Origin: Apostichopus japonicus | Lineage: Eukaryota > Echinodermata > Holothuroidea > Aspidochirotida > Stichopodidae | Reading direction: 5' to 3' | DNA length: 64,000 bases | NCBI RefSeq assembly: GCF_037975245.1 | Contig: NC_092576.1 | Span: 5,874,001-5,938,000 of the forward strand | Shown here: positions 32,216 to 44,469 of the stretch, piece after piece | Position numbering within the stretch: position 1 is the stretch's first letter | How the letters are laid out: each line of letters starts with the position of its first letter | Made by a program: the position numbers and the translations under genes | The notes under the pieces: generated by a model | Database searches by the model: none | Told to the model about the DNA's origin: nothing | What the model saw: the letters and a program-made list of their open reading frames with translations, nothing else

Positions 32216-33225
32216 TCGTTTCGGCGTTCCATACCAATGATCTTTGCGACGCATACGTTTTTTTTTTTTCATTTCGGCGTTCCATACAAATGATCTCTTC
32301 AACCCGTAATTCATTGCCATTTTGGCGTTCCATACGAATGGTCCATGCATGTACCGCACCACAATTAACTGCTCTCATTGACTTACACTCTCGTCACTCC
32401 CCATGGCCGATGAAGCATAGATAAAGATTTTCAACTGACATCTCTTACCCACCATATTATAGCTTATGGCTTGGGCTATCACAAACATTCAACGTTTGTC
32501 ACCATGACCGTTTAGGTTTTGAGCTAGAAGATCTCAAAGTTTATCATAGTGCTCCCCTTCCAATCAGCCAGGGGTCCCTGCGGAATCTTCTTGTTTCACG
32601 CAAGCTTTTCTATAATACCTTGAATCACCTTCAATTCTCCAGATTTTAAATTCAAACTGGTGTGATACCTGCAACGCGTACTTCCTTTGTCATTTCAGCG
32701 TTCCATACGAATGATCTCTGCAGGTACCATATGCCCATTAAAACCCCATTGACTTACACACTAAATCACAAAGTGATGTAGTCGGTAAGTCTAGATAAAA
32801 GTTCTAACTAGCTGAGCGCTACCTATCACTGGATAGCTGACAAGTTGGCCTTTCATGTACCATCAATTTTCCGTATCATGACCATGCAGATTGTTTGCTA
32901 CGAGAGCCATGACGTTTTCTTCACTTGTAAACAAATCTCTTTACTCAGTCGTAAACAATTTTTGTACGCTGCTCCTGTGAGGGCTAAAGTGGTCAAATAT
33001 TGCCTAAATTTTCTTAATGTTTGAACCACATGTGCTTCCATTCATGCTGTTTAACATCCAAGCCACAAAAAAGCAGATCCTGATTGATAACATAGCCAAA
33101 AACTTGTTCTTCTGCTCCTTATTGGCACTTTGATATATACGCTAATAGGAGTATGCCACCTGCAACGCATACTTCTTTTGTCATTTCTGCGTTCCATACG
33201 AATGATCTGTGCAACGCGTATCGTT
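32216..33225 (+). repeat. Scattered GCGTTCCATACGAATGATCT motif
   Basis: The motif or close variants occur near 32224, 32277, 32327, 32696 and 33188, and at 61909 in copy 3. Spacing is about 50 bp in the first cluster. Function unknown. Confidence 0.6.
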
Positions 33226-34465
33226 GTGTGGATTTTTGGGATTTTATTAACCTTTTTGTTTTGGCATTCTGATAGAATAATGCTAACGCTTCGTTGAAGT
33301 TTGTAATGCCGATTCTATCTAGGCCTAGAACACGAAGAGACATAGCCTAGTTTACAAGAATGTGTATTTACTTTATATGACTCAGCATGCGACAAGGTGT
33401 ACAGTAGCTATGCTTGTATTATCATGAATTCCATAACAATTAGTCATAGCCTATTCACATTGCTTGGACAATGAAGAGGCTAATTATATGTATATATATA
33501 TAGCTGCAGTAACGAGGCAGTGCTCATAATACCAAGTGGAATTTCCCGAATGTGTTTAAGCAGTGAAGCCCTTGAAAAGAGTGAATGGCGTTTTGTGTTG
33601 TACGACAAAACGCCATATCATTTGTATGTATTCATACATACATAGTGCATTCGACTCTAATAGTGCATTTGACTTTATACGTTTTATCGAAAGAGTCGGT
33701 GTAATTTTTACAACAGAGACATGTTATGGCGACCAGAGTGGTAAGAACTATACCCCTGCATTAAGAACCAACTTTCAAAACGTGTTTTCGCCTCTAATGA
33801 CTCGAGCAAGTGGGGCGACAAATCGAAGTTAAAATGTAGTAACTTAAGGCCTAGCCCCTAATGCAGCAATACCATTGACCTTGTGGGTCTAGGCCTATTA
33901 CCAAAATCTCACAGCATAGCTTTTTAGTAGTATAGTACTAATACTGTAGGCATTGTTAGTATTCAGATAGACTAACATTAGGGCTAATGTCATTTAAAAC
34001 TTGGCCAGTGTCGTATGGATATTACATTAGGTGCTTCCTTGTCAATAAGATTACTTTGCCATTTGCCCAGTTCTTAGTGCAGTGGAGTATAACAGGAAGA
34101 AAATTTCCATTCGTTTGAGAAATTTTCAAGACTTGAATTTCATTCCTTATTGCAATTTGCATGCTTCATGGTTTATTTGATATTCTATTATAGTTGTGGA
34201 ATGTTAATAGGCTACCTGTTATGCTGTTCAGGACGGAGCCTAACTAAAACGTTTATAATGCTTTATAATGGTGTTTTTTTAACAGACCTGGATATGTTTT
34301 TTCTACTCGCGTTACATCTATTTCAAGTTTTTTTTTCATTTATTTTGTGTTTTATTCTTATTTTTACTATGTTCTTTCAACGTTGATATGTTTTAATTTC
34401 TGTTTTCTTAAATTGTAAATTATGTTAGAGGGCCTCATTAAGGCCTCATAGCATTTTTGTATGTA
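32765..34465 (+). other. Duplicated distal flank, nothing coding recognised
   Basis: Matches 61475-63838 apart from a LINE insertion there. Identity ends at about 34465/63838, marking the edge of the segmental duplication. Confidence 0.65.
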
Positions 34466-34729
34466 TGCTGATACTGTACCTGAACAACTAATCAGCGAAT
34501 TGGAAAACGCTCGATGATGGCACTTTTAATCCCCCTCAGTCCTTGCGTCTAAGAATCAGTGAATACCTTTGAACATTCACAGCAGAATATGGATGGTCTT
34601 TGGCACTCTCAGATTTGGATTCAAATAAAGATTTTTCACAGTCCATGCATTCAGTATCTTGTGTCATTCTTCGAGAGACATAACCAGCAATATATTAGAG
34701 GCTAATGGATTCTTGAAGGCTATCAAACA

Positions 34730-35640
34730 TCATGAAACTGTTTTCCAGAAGAACTTGTTGAAATCAATCAAAACACTTCTCAATGACCAAGAAAGTTGTC
34801 GTGTTTTTGGATTATTGTTCCATCCACCACGTTGCCTAACTTTATTGTAATATTGTGAAAACTTGTGCGTTAAAATATATTGAAGCTGGTTTGTCGACCT
34901 GGTTAGCAAAGTCTTGTTGATACTTTGAGTTGACATAATAGTTATGATGAATCCAACCACTGTTGTTTTCTTTCTTGTGGAATGAAGAGGGCATCCACTA
35001 ACATATTTGAGACTTTCAAGAACTTTACAGCAGCTACTAAACCAGTCAGTCCATTCTGCCATGGAATGTTTCCTCAAAGGGACCTTTACACATTTTTCTG
35101 ATGGTACCCTGGAGTTGAGTTTATCGAATAGTGTATCAATGATTCGAAGGAATTCAATAGTCCCTTGACTACCATCATATGATGGGATTTTCATATCTTC
35201 TGGCAGAAAGTCAATGGCATTCGCAACAGAGGAACTCGGTGTCTGTGCAAGCTTACATTCAATTTGAGATTTCTCCATTAATTGTACTTTGCAGTAACTT
35301 TGTTTGCTAATAACATTGTATCCTTTTCCTGTATCTGAACTAGTTCTTCAATGAATTGCCACACAACTTTCTTATCTTCCCCATGCTCATTTGTAAGCTG
35401 GATGATTTTCATATCTGCAAATGAATTTCTCATCAGTTTAAGCATTTGACATGCATCAAACATTATTTACACATTTTCATTTGGGAGGGTAGGACGAGGA
35501 AAGTTTGACTGCCAATCAGGGAATGAAAGTAAAGCTCCAATAATCTTTGCTGCGGATTGATTGACGTAGCAGCCATCAAATTTGACACCATCGACTCTCA
35601 TTCCATGGTCAGTTAGAATTCCAATTCATTGGTTAATCAA
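34730..35640 (-). pseudogene. P-element/THAP9-type transposase remnant
   Basis: Minus strand, read from 35640 down. Blocks in order: DGVKFDGCYVNQSAAKIIGA; FPDWQSNFPRPT, stop; FDACQMLKLMRNSFAD; WQFIEELVQIQ, LLANKVTAKYN, stop; SSSVANAIDFLPEDMK, GTIEFLRIIDTLFDKLNSR; LTHKFSQ, RQRGGWNNNPKTRQLSW. These are collinear with P-element/THAP9 transposases. At least two stops make it dead. The N-terminal part (THAP domain) is not seen. Lies just outside the duplication edge. Confidence 0.82.
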
Positions 35641-35644
35641 CTGG

Positions 35645-36780
35645 GTTGGGTTTGAGCTTAAAGTTTGTTAATAATGAAGTAACCCTCAACATGCTTCCAG
35701 GTCGGCAAGCCCCTACAACATTAAACACAATACATTATGTTGTAAGTTCCTCATGCCTCTGCAATTATGCATCCATAATTGAAATAACCTTCATATTGAG
35801 GGTGCAAAAAGTTTCATGAATGTCTACAGTCGGTCACAGCCATCAAAGGATGATATGTTAGCAGGAGTAGTAGCTTGAGTGTGTCGTTTGCAAATAGACA
35901 ATAGAGTTCAGAACATACCTGGCTAGGTTGAGTAGGATTTGGCCTATCTCAAAACTCAGCTTACTGGCTAGGCGTATACTGCTTATGTCCTTTTGTCAAA
36001 TTGCAGTGTTGGGAAGATTTTACAAATTGAAGATGTCTTTGAATATTTGAACAATTCTAGATATGTTAATAGACTAAAAAATTATAGGCTGAAATTATGA
36101 CCTAGGTTCCCTAATTTAGACCAAGGGCAAAGCTACGTACAAAGGCTTAAGTTAGTCTAAGCTTATTTTCCTATAACTGAATTGTTAGTTATAAGCTCAG
36201 TACATCAAAACCGTCATCCAATGTTATTCTGGGATGTGGATCTATCGTTAAGGATACAGTTTTAAGTAAAATGAAAAGGTGATAAGTTTCTTATTAGACT
36301 TTAGTCATGTCGCAACTGAAAGGGCAGCCGTAGTCGGTTTATGGGCCTAGGATAACTATATCATGGATCCAGTATATAACAATACATCAGTAGCTGTAAT
36401 TGTATTCATTTATTGGCTTCTTATATCGCTTCGTAAGAATTACATGTGAAACTGCAGTCCACTGGCATATTTTTGACGATTTTGGCACCTAAATGCGGCC
36501 TACGATATCACCATTTCGAGTGATTTATATCAACTTCATCACTTCAGTTACGTCAAAGACGTAGTGTTTGGATTACGCGCCCGTACTTTCTTGACGTACA
36601 AGCAAAGCGCCACCAGTTGGATAAGTGGCTTCAGTCCTTCATTCGTCCTACCTCTATTTCTATGGTATGCAATATGCCATATGCATATCTGAATGTGAAG
36701 GGTTGCCCTCTAAAATATATGCTGACAAACGTTACACTATACATGTAAACCAGAGTAGCATATCTTTCTACAGGATACAA
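35645..36780 (+). other. Intergenic, nothing recognised
   Basis: Unique sequence between the transposase remnant and the start of the gene 2 upstream region. No open frame with recognisable content. Confidence 0.55.
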
Positions 36781-36784
36781 GTAA

Positions 36785-37210
36785 AGTATTATAAAGCACA
36801 TCATTGCCTTTAGACCTAACTTATGGACTCTTAGGGTTCGCTCCCCTACCCCAAATGTCGAAGGATCCCCAACCCCACCATCATCTCTGAGTCTTCTGCG
36901 TGTCTCTGTTCTGCACATCTGCATGTCCTTTAGTATATCCTTTTAAGGTGTACGTCTATGTAGCGTTACATTGCAAGTCTAACATAAATGGGTTTGGTTT
37001 ATCATTAATTTTAGTCATAAATCAAACAGTAATCTAACCCGTAGGCCATAGATTAGAAACCATCCTATATTTATTCTACAGTAATCCGTGTCCACAGGTC
37101 TATGGAGAGAGCCATTCTGAATACCAGGCCTGATTTCCATTATTTCGTGATGTCCCACGATCAATTTATGTCAGGAGTTCAATTAAGTGTCAGTTTTTTT
37201 CCTTTTACAG
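36785..37210 (+). promoter_or_regulatory. Upstream region of gene 2, shared with gene 3
   Basis: Aligns with 44470-44886. A pyrimidine tract ending in TTTTACAG sits directly before the ATG, so the start codon probably opens an internal exon and a 5' untranslated exon should lie in or before this region. No clear TATA box identified. Confidence 0.45.
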
Positions 37211-37265
37211 ATGTCTACCACAAACCTTTTTTTGATCCCTGCTATCCTTTGGTGCATATTAAGTG
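37211..37265 (+). CDS. Gene 2 exon 1: signal peptide
   Basis: 55 nt, phase 0 to 1. Encodes MSTTNLFLIPAILWCILS, with a hydrophobic core LFLIPAILWCIL. Donor GTAAGA. The acceptor-like tract before the ATG implies an upstream non-coding exon. Confidence 0.8.
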
Positions 37266-37755
37266 GTAAGATCCAGTACCGGATTTATCTTGGAGAGAGG
37301 GGGGGGGGGGGTTATATATGTAATGGTGAGGGAAGGGTTACACGTTTACATAAAGATACAAGAAGTGAATGAAAGACCTGCACTTCGGTATTAAGACTTC
37401 CTATGTCTGGAGTAGTACTAACTCAATCGCATCACATGCAAATGCCCAATATTGAAAGGGACAAAGGATCAGGTATGGGGATGGGGGGGTGACCTTTGCA
37501 AACGTGGTGAAAGTGTCTGTCAAACTGATGGAAATGCAATATGAAGGCGGCTATTCTGTTTGGGGTAGGGTGTCAATGGAATGGTATCTTTAAGTTGTAG
37601 TTGAATGCAAGTCAAAATTTATATGATTGTTCTATGTTACTTAGACTTACAAATTTATACATTTTGAACGTGAGAATGGAAATTGGTTTGAGGGGAAATG
37701 GATACACTTTCAGCTGATATGAATCAAGGTTAATGTCTTTTCTCTTCAATTACAG

Positions 37756-38066
37756 GCACAGTTGTTTCATCAGATGAGTGCCAGTCTCCGCAATATCTGC
37801 AATTAGGAAAGAAAGGTACGACATCCTGCAACTATCCTGGTGATTTATATGGAGCAGGTTGGTTTAATTCAACCAGTGTGACTAGCGATGATCGACCATT
37901 TATATCCCTCACAGAAGGTATTATATCTGGGCCCGGATATGAGTCCGGGGAATACCTAGTTCACCCCAATGGATCTCTTATAATCACCAAAGTTTCCACC
38001 AAACATAATCATGTTTTCAGAGTAACGACATTGGCCACTATAGATGAAGATCCTAATTTCTTGTAA
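37756..38066 (+). pseudogene. Gene 2 exon 2: Ig1, cut by an inversion
   Basis: Open and Ig1-like to about 38053 (DEDP). Then the sequence is inverted intron: the frame adds NFL and stops at TAA 38064-38066. The missing 3' end and the splice donor lie at 38514-38543 on the minus strand. Confidence 0.85.
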
Positions 38067-38546
38067 GGTGTAAAAACTACTATATTTGCCAGATTTGTTT
38101 CAACATTTAACAAGATTTTGGTTATTAAGTTATTGTCTTATGCAGCAATATCCATATTTATAACTTCCTTATTTTCAACAGGAAACAATTTTTCTTTGTA
38201 GGAAAACCGCTGAAGCGCGACCACCTGTTTAAATGGCTATATGTGCAAAGTATAAGGTTTGTGTTAAAAAGTAGAAAGCAATATATGACTCCGAGAAAGG
38301 CTCATATAAAGTATGAGGAATTAAGACGTTCCTTTTATTATTGTAAAATATTATATGAAGGATTATTTGAATATATCTGTATTTGCAAGATTTCCTCTTT
38401 ACGAAATCCTATAGATATTGTATTGTCCTCTCCTTTGTGATATTTGTAAATACAACCACCACAATAAACTGATGCAAATGAACTATGAATGTAGTTATCA
38501 AAGAAATCGACTTACCATAGACAACTACACGAACATCTTCAAAAAT
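38054..38546 (-). other. ~490-bp inverted segment in gene 2
   Basis: The reverse complement matches gene 3 at about 45762-46250, including the end of the Ig1 exon. Left junction: GATGAAGATCCT followed by AATTTCTTGTAAGG. Right junction: near TAGAAGAAATTCC. Genes 1 and 3 have the exon in normal order, so gene 2 is the derived state. Confidence 0.88.
38516..38543 (-). pseudogene. Inverted 3' end of the gene 2 Ig1 exon
   Basis: On the minus strand it reads GAAGATGTTCGTGTAGTTGT CTATG then GTAAGTCGA, equal to the end of Ig1 plus its donor in gene 3. Only one base differs from gene 3 (GTTCG for GTTCA), so the flip is recent relative to the copies. Confidence 0.88.
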
Positions 38547-39806
38547 AGAAGAAATTCCTCAATCCGTCAAAGCATGTTCTTATGTCTCCTCAAATCTTCC
38601 ACGGTAAAAACAAAGAAGCAGTATCCTTTTACTGAACGATAAAACATTGCTACTAACGTGTCGAAAATTCATCTAACTAAAACAGTTGATTGAAGTAGCA
38701 TGGCGACTAACTACGAGTAAGCAGTGATCTATAAATATTTCTTGAGCAGGAGGAATCATAATTCAATAGTTCGGTATTTTCCCATTTAAGAGAACGCATT
38801 GGAAATAAGCTTAAATTTTCAAAGACCCTGACCAATACTCCGAAATTGTGCTGAACATTTCTCTTGCTCCTGCAAATCATTCATCGTCAGGTCATCCTCC
38901 ATTAAGAGAACAAACGAGATAATGACTGATTTTATGCCTACTGTTAGGAGATAATTTCTTCTCTGAAATCGTTCGTGCTTGTTGAGAAGAAAAGCATGAT
39001 GTAAACTATATGACTTTAGTTTGGCCAATTATTCCTCGATGATCTTCACATTCTCTTTTCATATTACATTATCCCATGGTTCATACGTTGTTTCTCTTTT
39101 AACGTGAACTTTAACAAGCTGTCATTCATCAATCCATTCATCCATACATTTGATCATCTACTCACTCAGTCATATTCATACGTTATCGATATTGTTTAAT
39201 GTTATCATACAAACGCTGAAACAGTTCAAACAAGTGAGAAACTGTCGGTGTACAACCATGCACATGATAAAGTAGTCTCACGTGATTAGTAGCCTACTAA
39301 TAGAGTTACAATGGTTCAACAGTGTAAAAAGTTACATTATTGAAATAGCACTTGCGCTGAAGCCAGCTGCATTGTGAGAATATAGCTAACGGTCGAACCA
39401 CACTGCAGCACATTAATGCCCTAAAATGAAGCTATTAATATGTTTGAATATCATGCGGTGTCTACGTGACGACTGGATGTCATTTGGTAATTACAGTTGC
39501 TAATATATATGCCTCAGTAAATAATCTAAATAGAATTTATTTGTAAGGGACAAGCTACAGTGTCAATTTCTTATTGAAATATAAATTATTCGCAAAGTAT
39601 GATCTCCAAGATGAACAATAAATTAGCAGCTTAGTGTGAACTGCATTGAGTAGGAAAGATCTTTAACAAAGAAGACCGACTTCTTTGCGACTTTTAGTTG
39701 TTTGTGAACCCAACTAAATTTATAAAAAGTATCCATATATATATAGGCCTAATGTTTTCTGGTTGGACAATATTACTTAATATGTCTTTCTTTCCACAAT
39801 TTGCAG

Positions 39807-40457
39807 ACAAACCACGTGAACCGTACCCAACCATTGATGCTACTGGATGTGACCAAAAATCATTATGCTTTTTAGAATTAAACGCTGCCTCCAGTTTAAG
39901 TTGTAATGTTTTACGAGTAGGTGAAGTATTAGATGATTTGTCGTGGAAGTTAAGAACTAACACTGGGGATGGACAGATCTCTTCTCAGTCGAAAGATGTA
40001 ACAACCAGTGTCAATGAATTACAATCTTACCATTCTGTTGTAGATATTTCGTTACAAACCTCTCTCTCATTACGTTTATTCGTCTGCGTAGCGAGAAGCA
40101 ATGTGTCTGAGGTAGGTAACAATGAATCTACGATACTGGTTGAAAGCGGGACACTGGAAGCATCTAGCGAACCTCTGCATGTAACTCCTAATGAAAGAGT
40201 GGTTATGAACTGCGGGGAAGATGTGTCATTCTTTGTATGGAAAAAAGTGGGTCAAACGGAAGAAATTATTGCATTTGGAACTAAAAGTATGAGTGAAGTT
40301 ATGACCCCTGATGGATTCACATTGCAAGATAGCTCTCTCATCATAAACACGGTTGGAAATCCTACCTTGGGCACGTACACGTGTGTTTATAGCACTGACG
40401 GTGTTGCAACGAAATTTACATCAACTGATGTAACTTTTCAGGATGTAATTTTTCAGG
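39807..40457 (+). CDS. Gene 2 exon 3: Ig2 and Ig3 domains
   Basis: 651 nt, phase 1 to 1, fully open. Same cysteine and tryptophan pattern as gene 1. The 3' end has an in-frame 15-nt tandem duplication (VTFQ-DVIFQ) right at the donor, shared with gene 3. Confidence 0.87.
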
Positions 40458-40837
40458 GTAAGAAGTTAGTAAAATGCAAGAACTTCCCAATAAATATCTT
40501 TATGTGCAGGTGACATTATATGTCACAGTGGTGTTACAGTTAGTAAACCTAAAGTGATCGAATGCTTTTGTTGTTTTGATTTGGAATTGAAAAAAGAAGC
40601 GTTGCTAATATAGTGACGTATTTTAAAAACTATCAGCTACGCATGTAATTTTACTTTGTATGCGGTTTAAAGTTCTTGATACCTATTTGACATACCGTTG
40701 TATATCATTCACATGCATGTTTGGGCTACTATGAACCTATTTATTATAGCTGTATTGATTTGTTATCGGGAGATGATGTCAACTTGTATCTGGAATTGTT
40801 GATGTCCATGTTTTGACTATTTCTCTTGGCATTTCAG

Positions 40838-41020
40838 AGGAGGAACGACGAACTGGTTGGGTTGTTGTTGTTGTTGTTGTTGTTGCTGTTGTTGTGTTAT
40901 TTGTGATGATGAGTTGCATCGGCGTACTTCTGATTGTGGTCTACCGCAGCCTCAGCAGCAGCCGCCGCAGCAGCATCCGCAGCCGCATCCGCCGCAGAAG
41001 CAGCCGCCGCCGACTTAAAG
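40838..41020 (+). CDS. Gene 2 exon 4: transmembrane exon with codon-repeat expansions
   Basis: 183 nt against 96-99 in the other genes, phase 1 to 1 kept. A GTT run gives VVVVVVVAVVV in the membrane helix. After VVYRS comes a CGC/AGC run giving SLSSSRRSSIRSRIRRRSS, an Arg/Ser-rich juxtamembrane segment, before RRRLK. Both expansions are multiples of three. Confidence 0.83.
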
Positions 41021-42440
41021 GTAAATTATTGATTAATCACAAATGTCAATCTTACTCCGAAGTATCTAATTTACTTCTGTTTAATTGATTCTGTACAGGT
41101 TTCTTTTTTCTATAAGACTGTTGTCGACGCTGACTTAGATAACTCTAGAGGGTGAAATCATTTTCTCCTATTATGAGTCTCTGCTAAAGGATTTATACTT
41201 GAAATACTTCGAAGCCATTGCAATCTGTGACACCTGGAGATCTGGTTCAGCCTTTCCTTGCCCCACCAATGACTGTTCCATGTTCCCATTGTTGATATAA
41301 CATTGTGTTAACTCCAATTGTAGCATGAGGGGTGGGTGGGGTCTTCCAGAGCAATAATTGGGAATCTCTTACATATGACATCCCCCGTACACTTTTGATT
41401 AAGCCTCTCCGAGATGCTCTTTATGACCTCTCAACCCTTCCTGGTATAGAATTCTTGAAATGCTCTCCTGTGATTCCTGCTCTACTATGTGCGTGTAATC
41501 CTAGCTACAAACCTGGTTAGCACCTACTTTCTAGTGCACGTCGTGTTTCAATTAATTGTATTTGGAACGCAATACATTATTTCCTTGTTTCACTACAAAT
41601 AAGAGCAGTTTGCGGTGTAGCCTTGGTGACAATAACCACAATCAGACTAAAACCACATAAATGTACTGATGTAAGCCCAACGGACCCAGAATATGTTTAG
41701 AGGTCTTGGTGAAAGCAAACTGTTACAAGAACTACAGATTTCTCATCAAAATGTGGATAAATATTCTTGTTACAATCAGATGACTTCCCTTTCCGCAAGT
41801 AGTCTGGGGAGAAAGTAAGGATATGCTGAGAAACTGAATCATTAGATGAATGTAACTTGATGATAATATCCAGCAAAAAAGTCAGCATAACTTATTCGTT
41901 CAAACACACCGTTCAAATTCAGACTTTTGTCAACGATGTACGTAAATGGATTGAATGGATTAAATAGATTAAAGTGTTATTTGAACTTTAACATACATGG
42001 TCATCCTGACATAAAATAGGTAATTAAAGATCAGATCCGTTGCCTTTTAAAGGTATGTTAAGTCCCACTGACTGAGAACAAGTCACACTTTGGCTGTATT
42101 CGTATTATCAGCACTATGACAATGAGATGATCACTTTGTATATTTATGCATCATTACCTTCACAAAAAGAGTGGTGCAGGTCATTTCTTTAGATCATAGT
42201 TCAAGTTGTCCATGTAGTTCTCAGGAAAACGTGTGACTCATATCTCACAGATCTCAGGCGTCAAGTCAAGTTATGTATATAACTACATGTAACTATATAA
42301 TTTCTTATCTAACGCATTCACACTGTATGGTATGCCCATTGAAGTTTGTGTCTTTAATAATTAATACTTTATTTTCGCTGTTAGAACTACAGCTTACAGT
42401 ACTCAGAGGAGTAATACAGTTTATATCTTATCCGCAATAG

Positions 42441-42604
42441 AGAGTACAACAGCATCAATGCAACAGCAACATCATACAATCAGCGTACATTCAGCATACG
42501 ATCGCTTCACAAACTCTTCCTCAAAGTTCAAATTAATATATGAACCTATAAAGTATATATATATAATAGAATCAACTGGATGTACTCCAACTATTGCACT
42601 ATAA
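42441..42604 (+). CDS. Gene 2 possible last exon with new tail
   Basis: At the exon 5 position the acceptor CAG has become CAA, but a TAG three bases on restores AG in the same phase. The following 164 nt read EST then ASMQQQHHTISVHSAYDRF onward and stop at TAA 42602-42604, a 53-residue tail with a LIYEPI motif (fits I/V/L-x-Y-x-x-I/L). Beyond the first few bases it shares nothing with exon 5. Confidence 0.4.
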
Positions 42605-44465
42605 ATAACTATTGCAAATGCCGTTTAAATGGATAACATTGAGGGAACATTATATAACTGAGTTGAATTTAATGTGAAATCTTGCAATGGTTAGCCCATT
42701 TGTGAAGGAACCAAAGTGAGATCAACATAGGAAGTTTGGTAAATGACAAGTTTCATTGTAAATGGTGTCTCCTACCATACAATGATAGCGCGGGTTTAGG
42801 CTAAAGAGACACGTTGCTATACCTAGTTAAGTAAGATGGGCATCAATGAATATCCGTTGACTTAGTATGGACAAGTAGCTTGTTTTATTTCTCTGTCATT
42901 CCGTGTCAAATCACTGATGGCTGTTGCTCGACCCTCACCAAACGTGTTTGGAGTTTATTTTGCCTAGTTTGTAGTTATATAATGGTAAATCACTCAAATC
43001 AATCAAAACTCAGAGTTTGAGATTTCCACTGTAATGTTTTTGACGTTATATAGGCTTTTTGAGTCCTGTTATTGCTGTTCAAGGTCATATCACATTTCAC
43101 GGTCATTGTCAATACCTCCTGAATGTATTGTCCAAACACCAGATCTCTACTACAATACAAAATCGGCTTTTTACAACCTGACCCATTTTAACTATAAGGT
43201 TGTTAAAAACGACATATTTTGCACGTCGTAGCAATTTTAAAATCTTATAAATGTTCCATCGAAAAAGCTAGAATCCCGAAATTTAGTTTATAGTAAGAAC
43301 TCTATACTTCCGAGTAAAGTACCGGTAAGTGAAATTCACAGCTCTCACATGGCTATCTTTGTGATTATTTGGCTACTACAACCCTTCAACGTACTGAATC
43401 GCAGCATAATAGACCATCTTCGGAATTACACGACTTAATAATATAACAGTTAACACAAGAAATCATTGTGAGCGTGTGTTTATATTGACTGAATCAGTCA
43501 CAATGACCTTTAAAAACACTCAAGTATCCTGAAGCAATTCTATAGGAGAACCCTTTACATCTACAATGGCACTTTTTTTTAAGAAAGAATGCAAAAAAAT
43601 GGATATATTGGCGTTTTTAAGTTGAACTCCACAATACAATGTTAAAACAACATACAGATTGCATTACTGTTTGTATGGAATAGGTTCTACCGGTTCCTAT
43701 AATGGGATATTCAATTGCTTAGGAAATATAAGAAAATGCCACTTGGCCAGCAACATATTTTTGTGCAAAATTTCAAATGGACAATTTGCAAGCATTACAA
43801 CTTATTTTTTTATTCTAATTTCACGGTGCTTTAATAAAAAAAAGGATGATGTTATTTTAGGAGAGGGGGTCAACTATTAACTTCTTTAACAATCTGTTCA
43901 TTTGGCATGCAATGATGGTTCTGTTCAATATGTCAGAACAATTGATTTAACCTTGATAAATATGATATATACTAATTACTTTACAATCCTGCTTTTAAAC
44001 CCTTTTCTTTGGCGATCTACGTCGAGAAGTGGCAATCCGCAACTCACATTTTCTATGAGCATTAATTTCTGGATATAACCTAACTGATGAGTGATGGCTC
44101 AACTGCTTATTTGATTTTATTGTATTTCCATGTAAATTAACTGGAGGTTAGTGAAAAACAGCACCAAAGAAAAACATACGAAAACAAGTGATTACAGTGA
44201 TATGGAGGATATGAAGTTTCAAATTCTATCGAAGGAAAGGTTCTCTTGCTACCTTGCTCGTGACTTACTATACAAATGGTCGACCTATAAGTGGGAAGCG
44301 ACGGTGGCACTATCGTTGGTGTGTGACAAGACTGGAAGGTGGGTGGGGGTGGGAGAGCGTAGCACCCAAACCCCATAGTCCATCGGGGGGAAATGTTTAG
44401 GCGGGAAATTTTTTTAATAGACCCCTCCTCCGGGAACAAGACACTCCAAGAAAAAAGTCAAAAGT
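42605..44465 (+). other. Intergenic between gene 2 and gene 3, nothing recognised
   Basis: AT-rich unique sequence. It replaces the 3' two thirds of the gene that should follow gene 2. No transposon or gene identified. Confidence 0.55.
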
Positions 44466-44469
44466 ATTG

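Larger units (their letters stand above)
1..34465 (+). repeat. Segmental duplication, unit 1
   Basis: Collinear with 45229-63838 in blocks: 1-12960, 23895-24870, 26690-27850, 30964-31600 and 32765-34465. Gaps are insertions or deletions listed separately. Identity in introns is about 93-98% by eye. Confidence 0.9.
36785..42447 (+). repeat. Partial duplication carrying gene 2
   Basis: Matches 44470-50675 (upstream region to exon 5 start) with an inversion and indels. The similarity ends sharply inside exon 5. Confidence 0.88.
37211..42604 (+). pseudogene. Ig-superfamily receptor gene 2, rearranged and short-tailed
   Basis: Exons at 37211-37265 (signal), 37756-38066 (Ig1, broken), 39807-40457 (Ig2-Ig3, open), 40838-41020 (TM, expanded) and possibly 42441-42604 (new tail). 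Exons 6-13 of the family are absent; sequence after 42450 is unrelated. Skipping Ig1 keeps the frame because signal and Ig2-Ig3 exons meet in phase 1, so a two-Ig membrane protein of about 350 residues is possible. It may be a pseudogene or a decoy-like receptor; transcripts would decide. Confidence 0.65.

Noticed and set aside
34150-34386. 78-codon hydrophobic frame
   Set aside because: The matching region in copy 3 (63527 on) does not keep the frame. T-rich composition explains the hydrophobicity.
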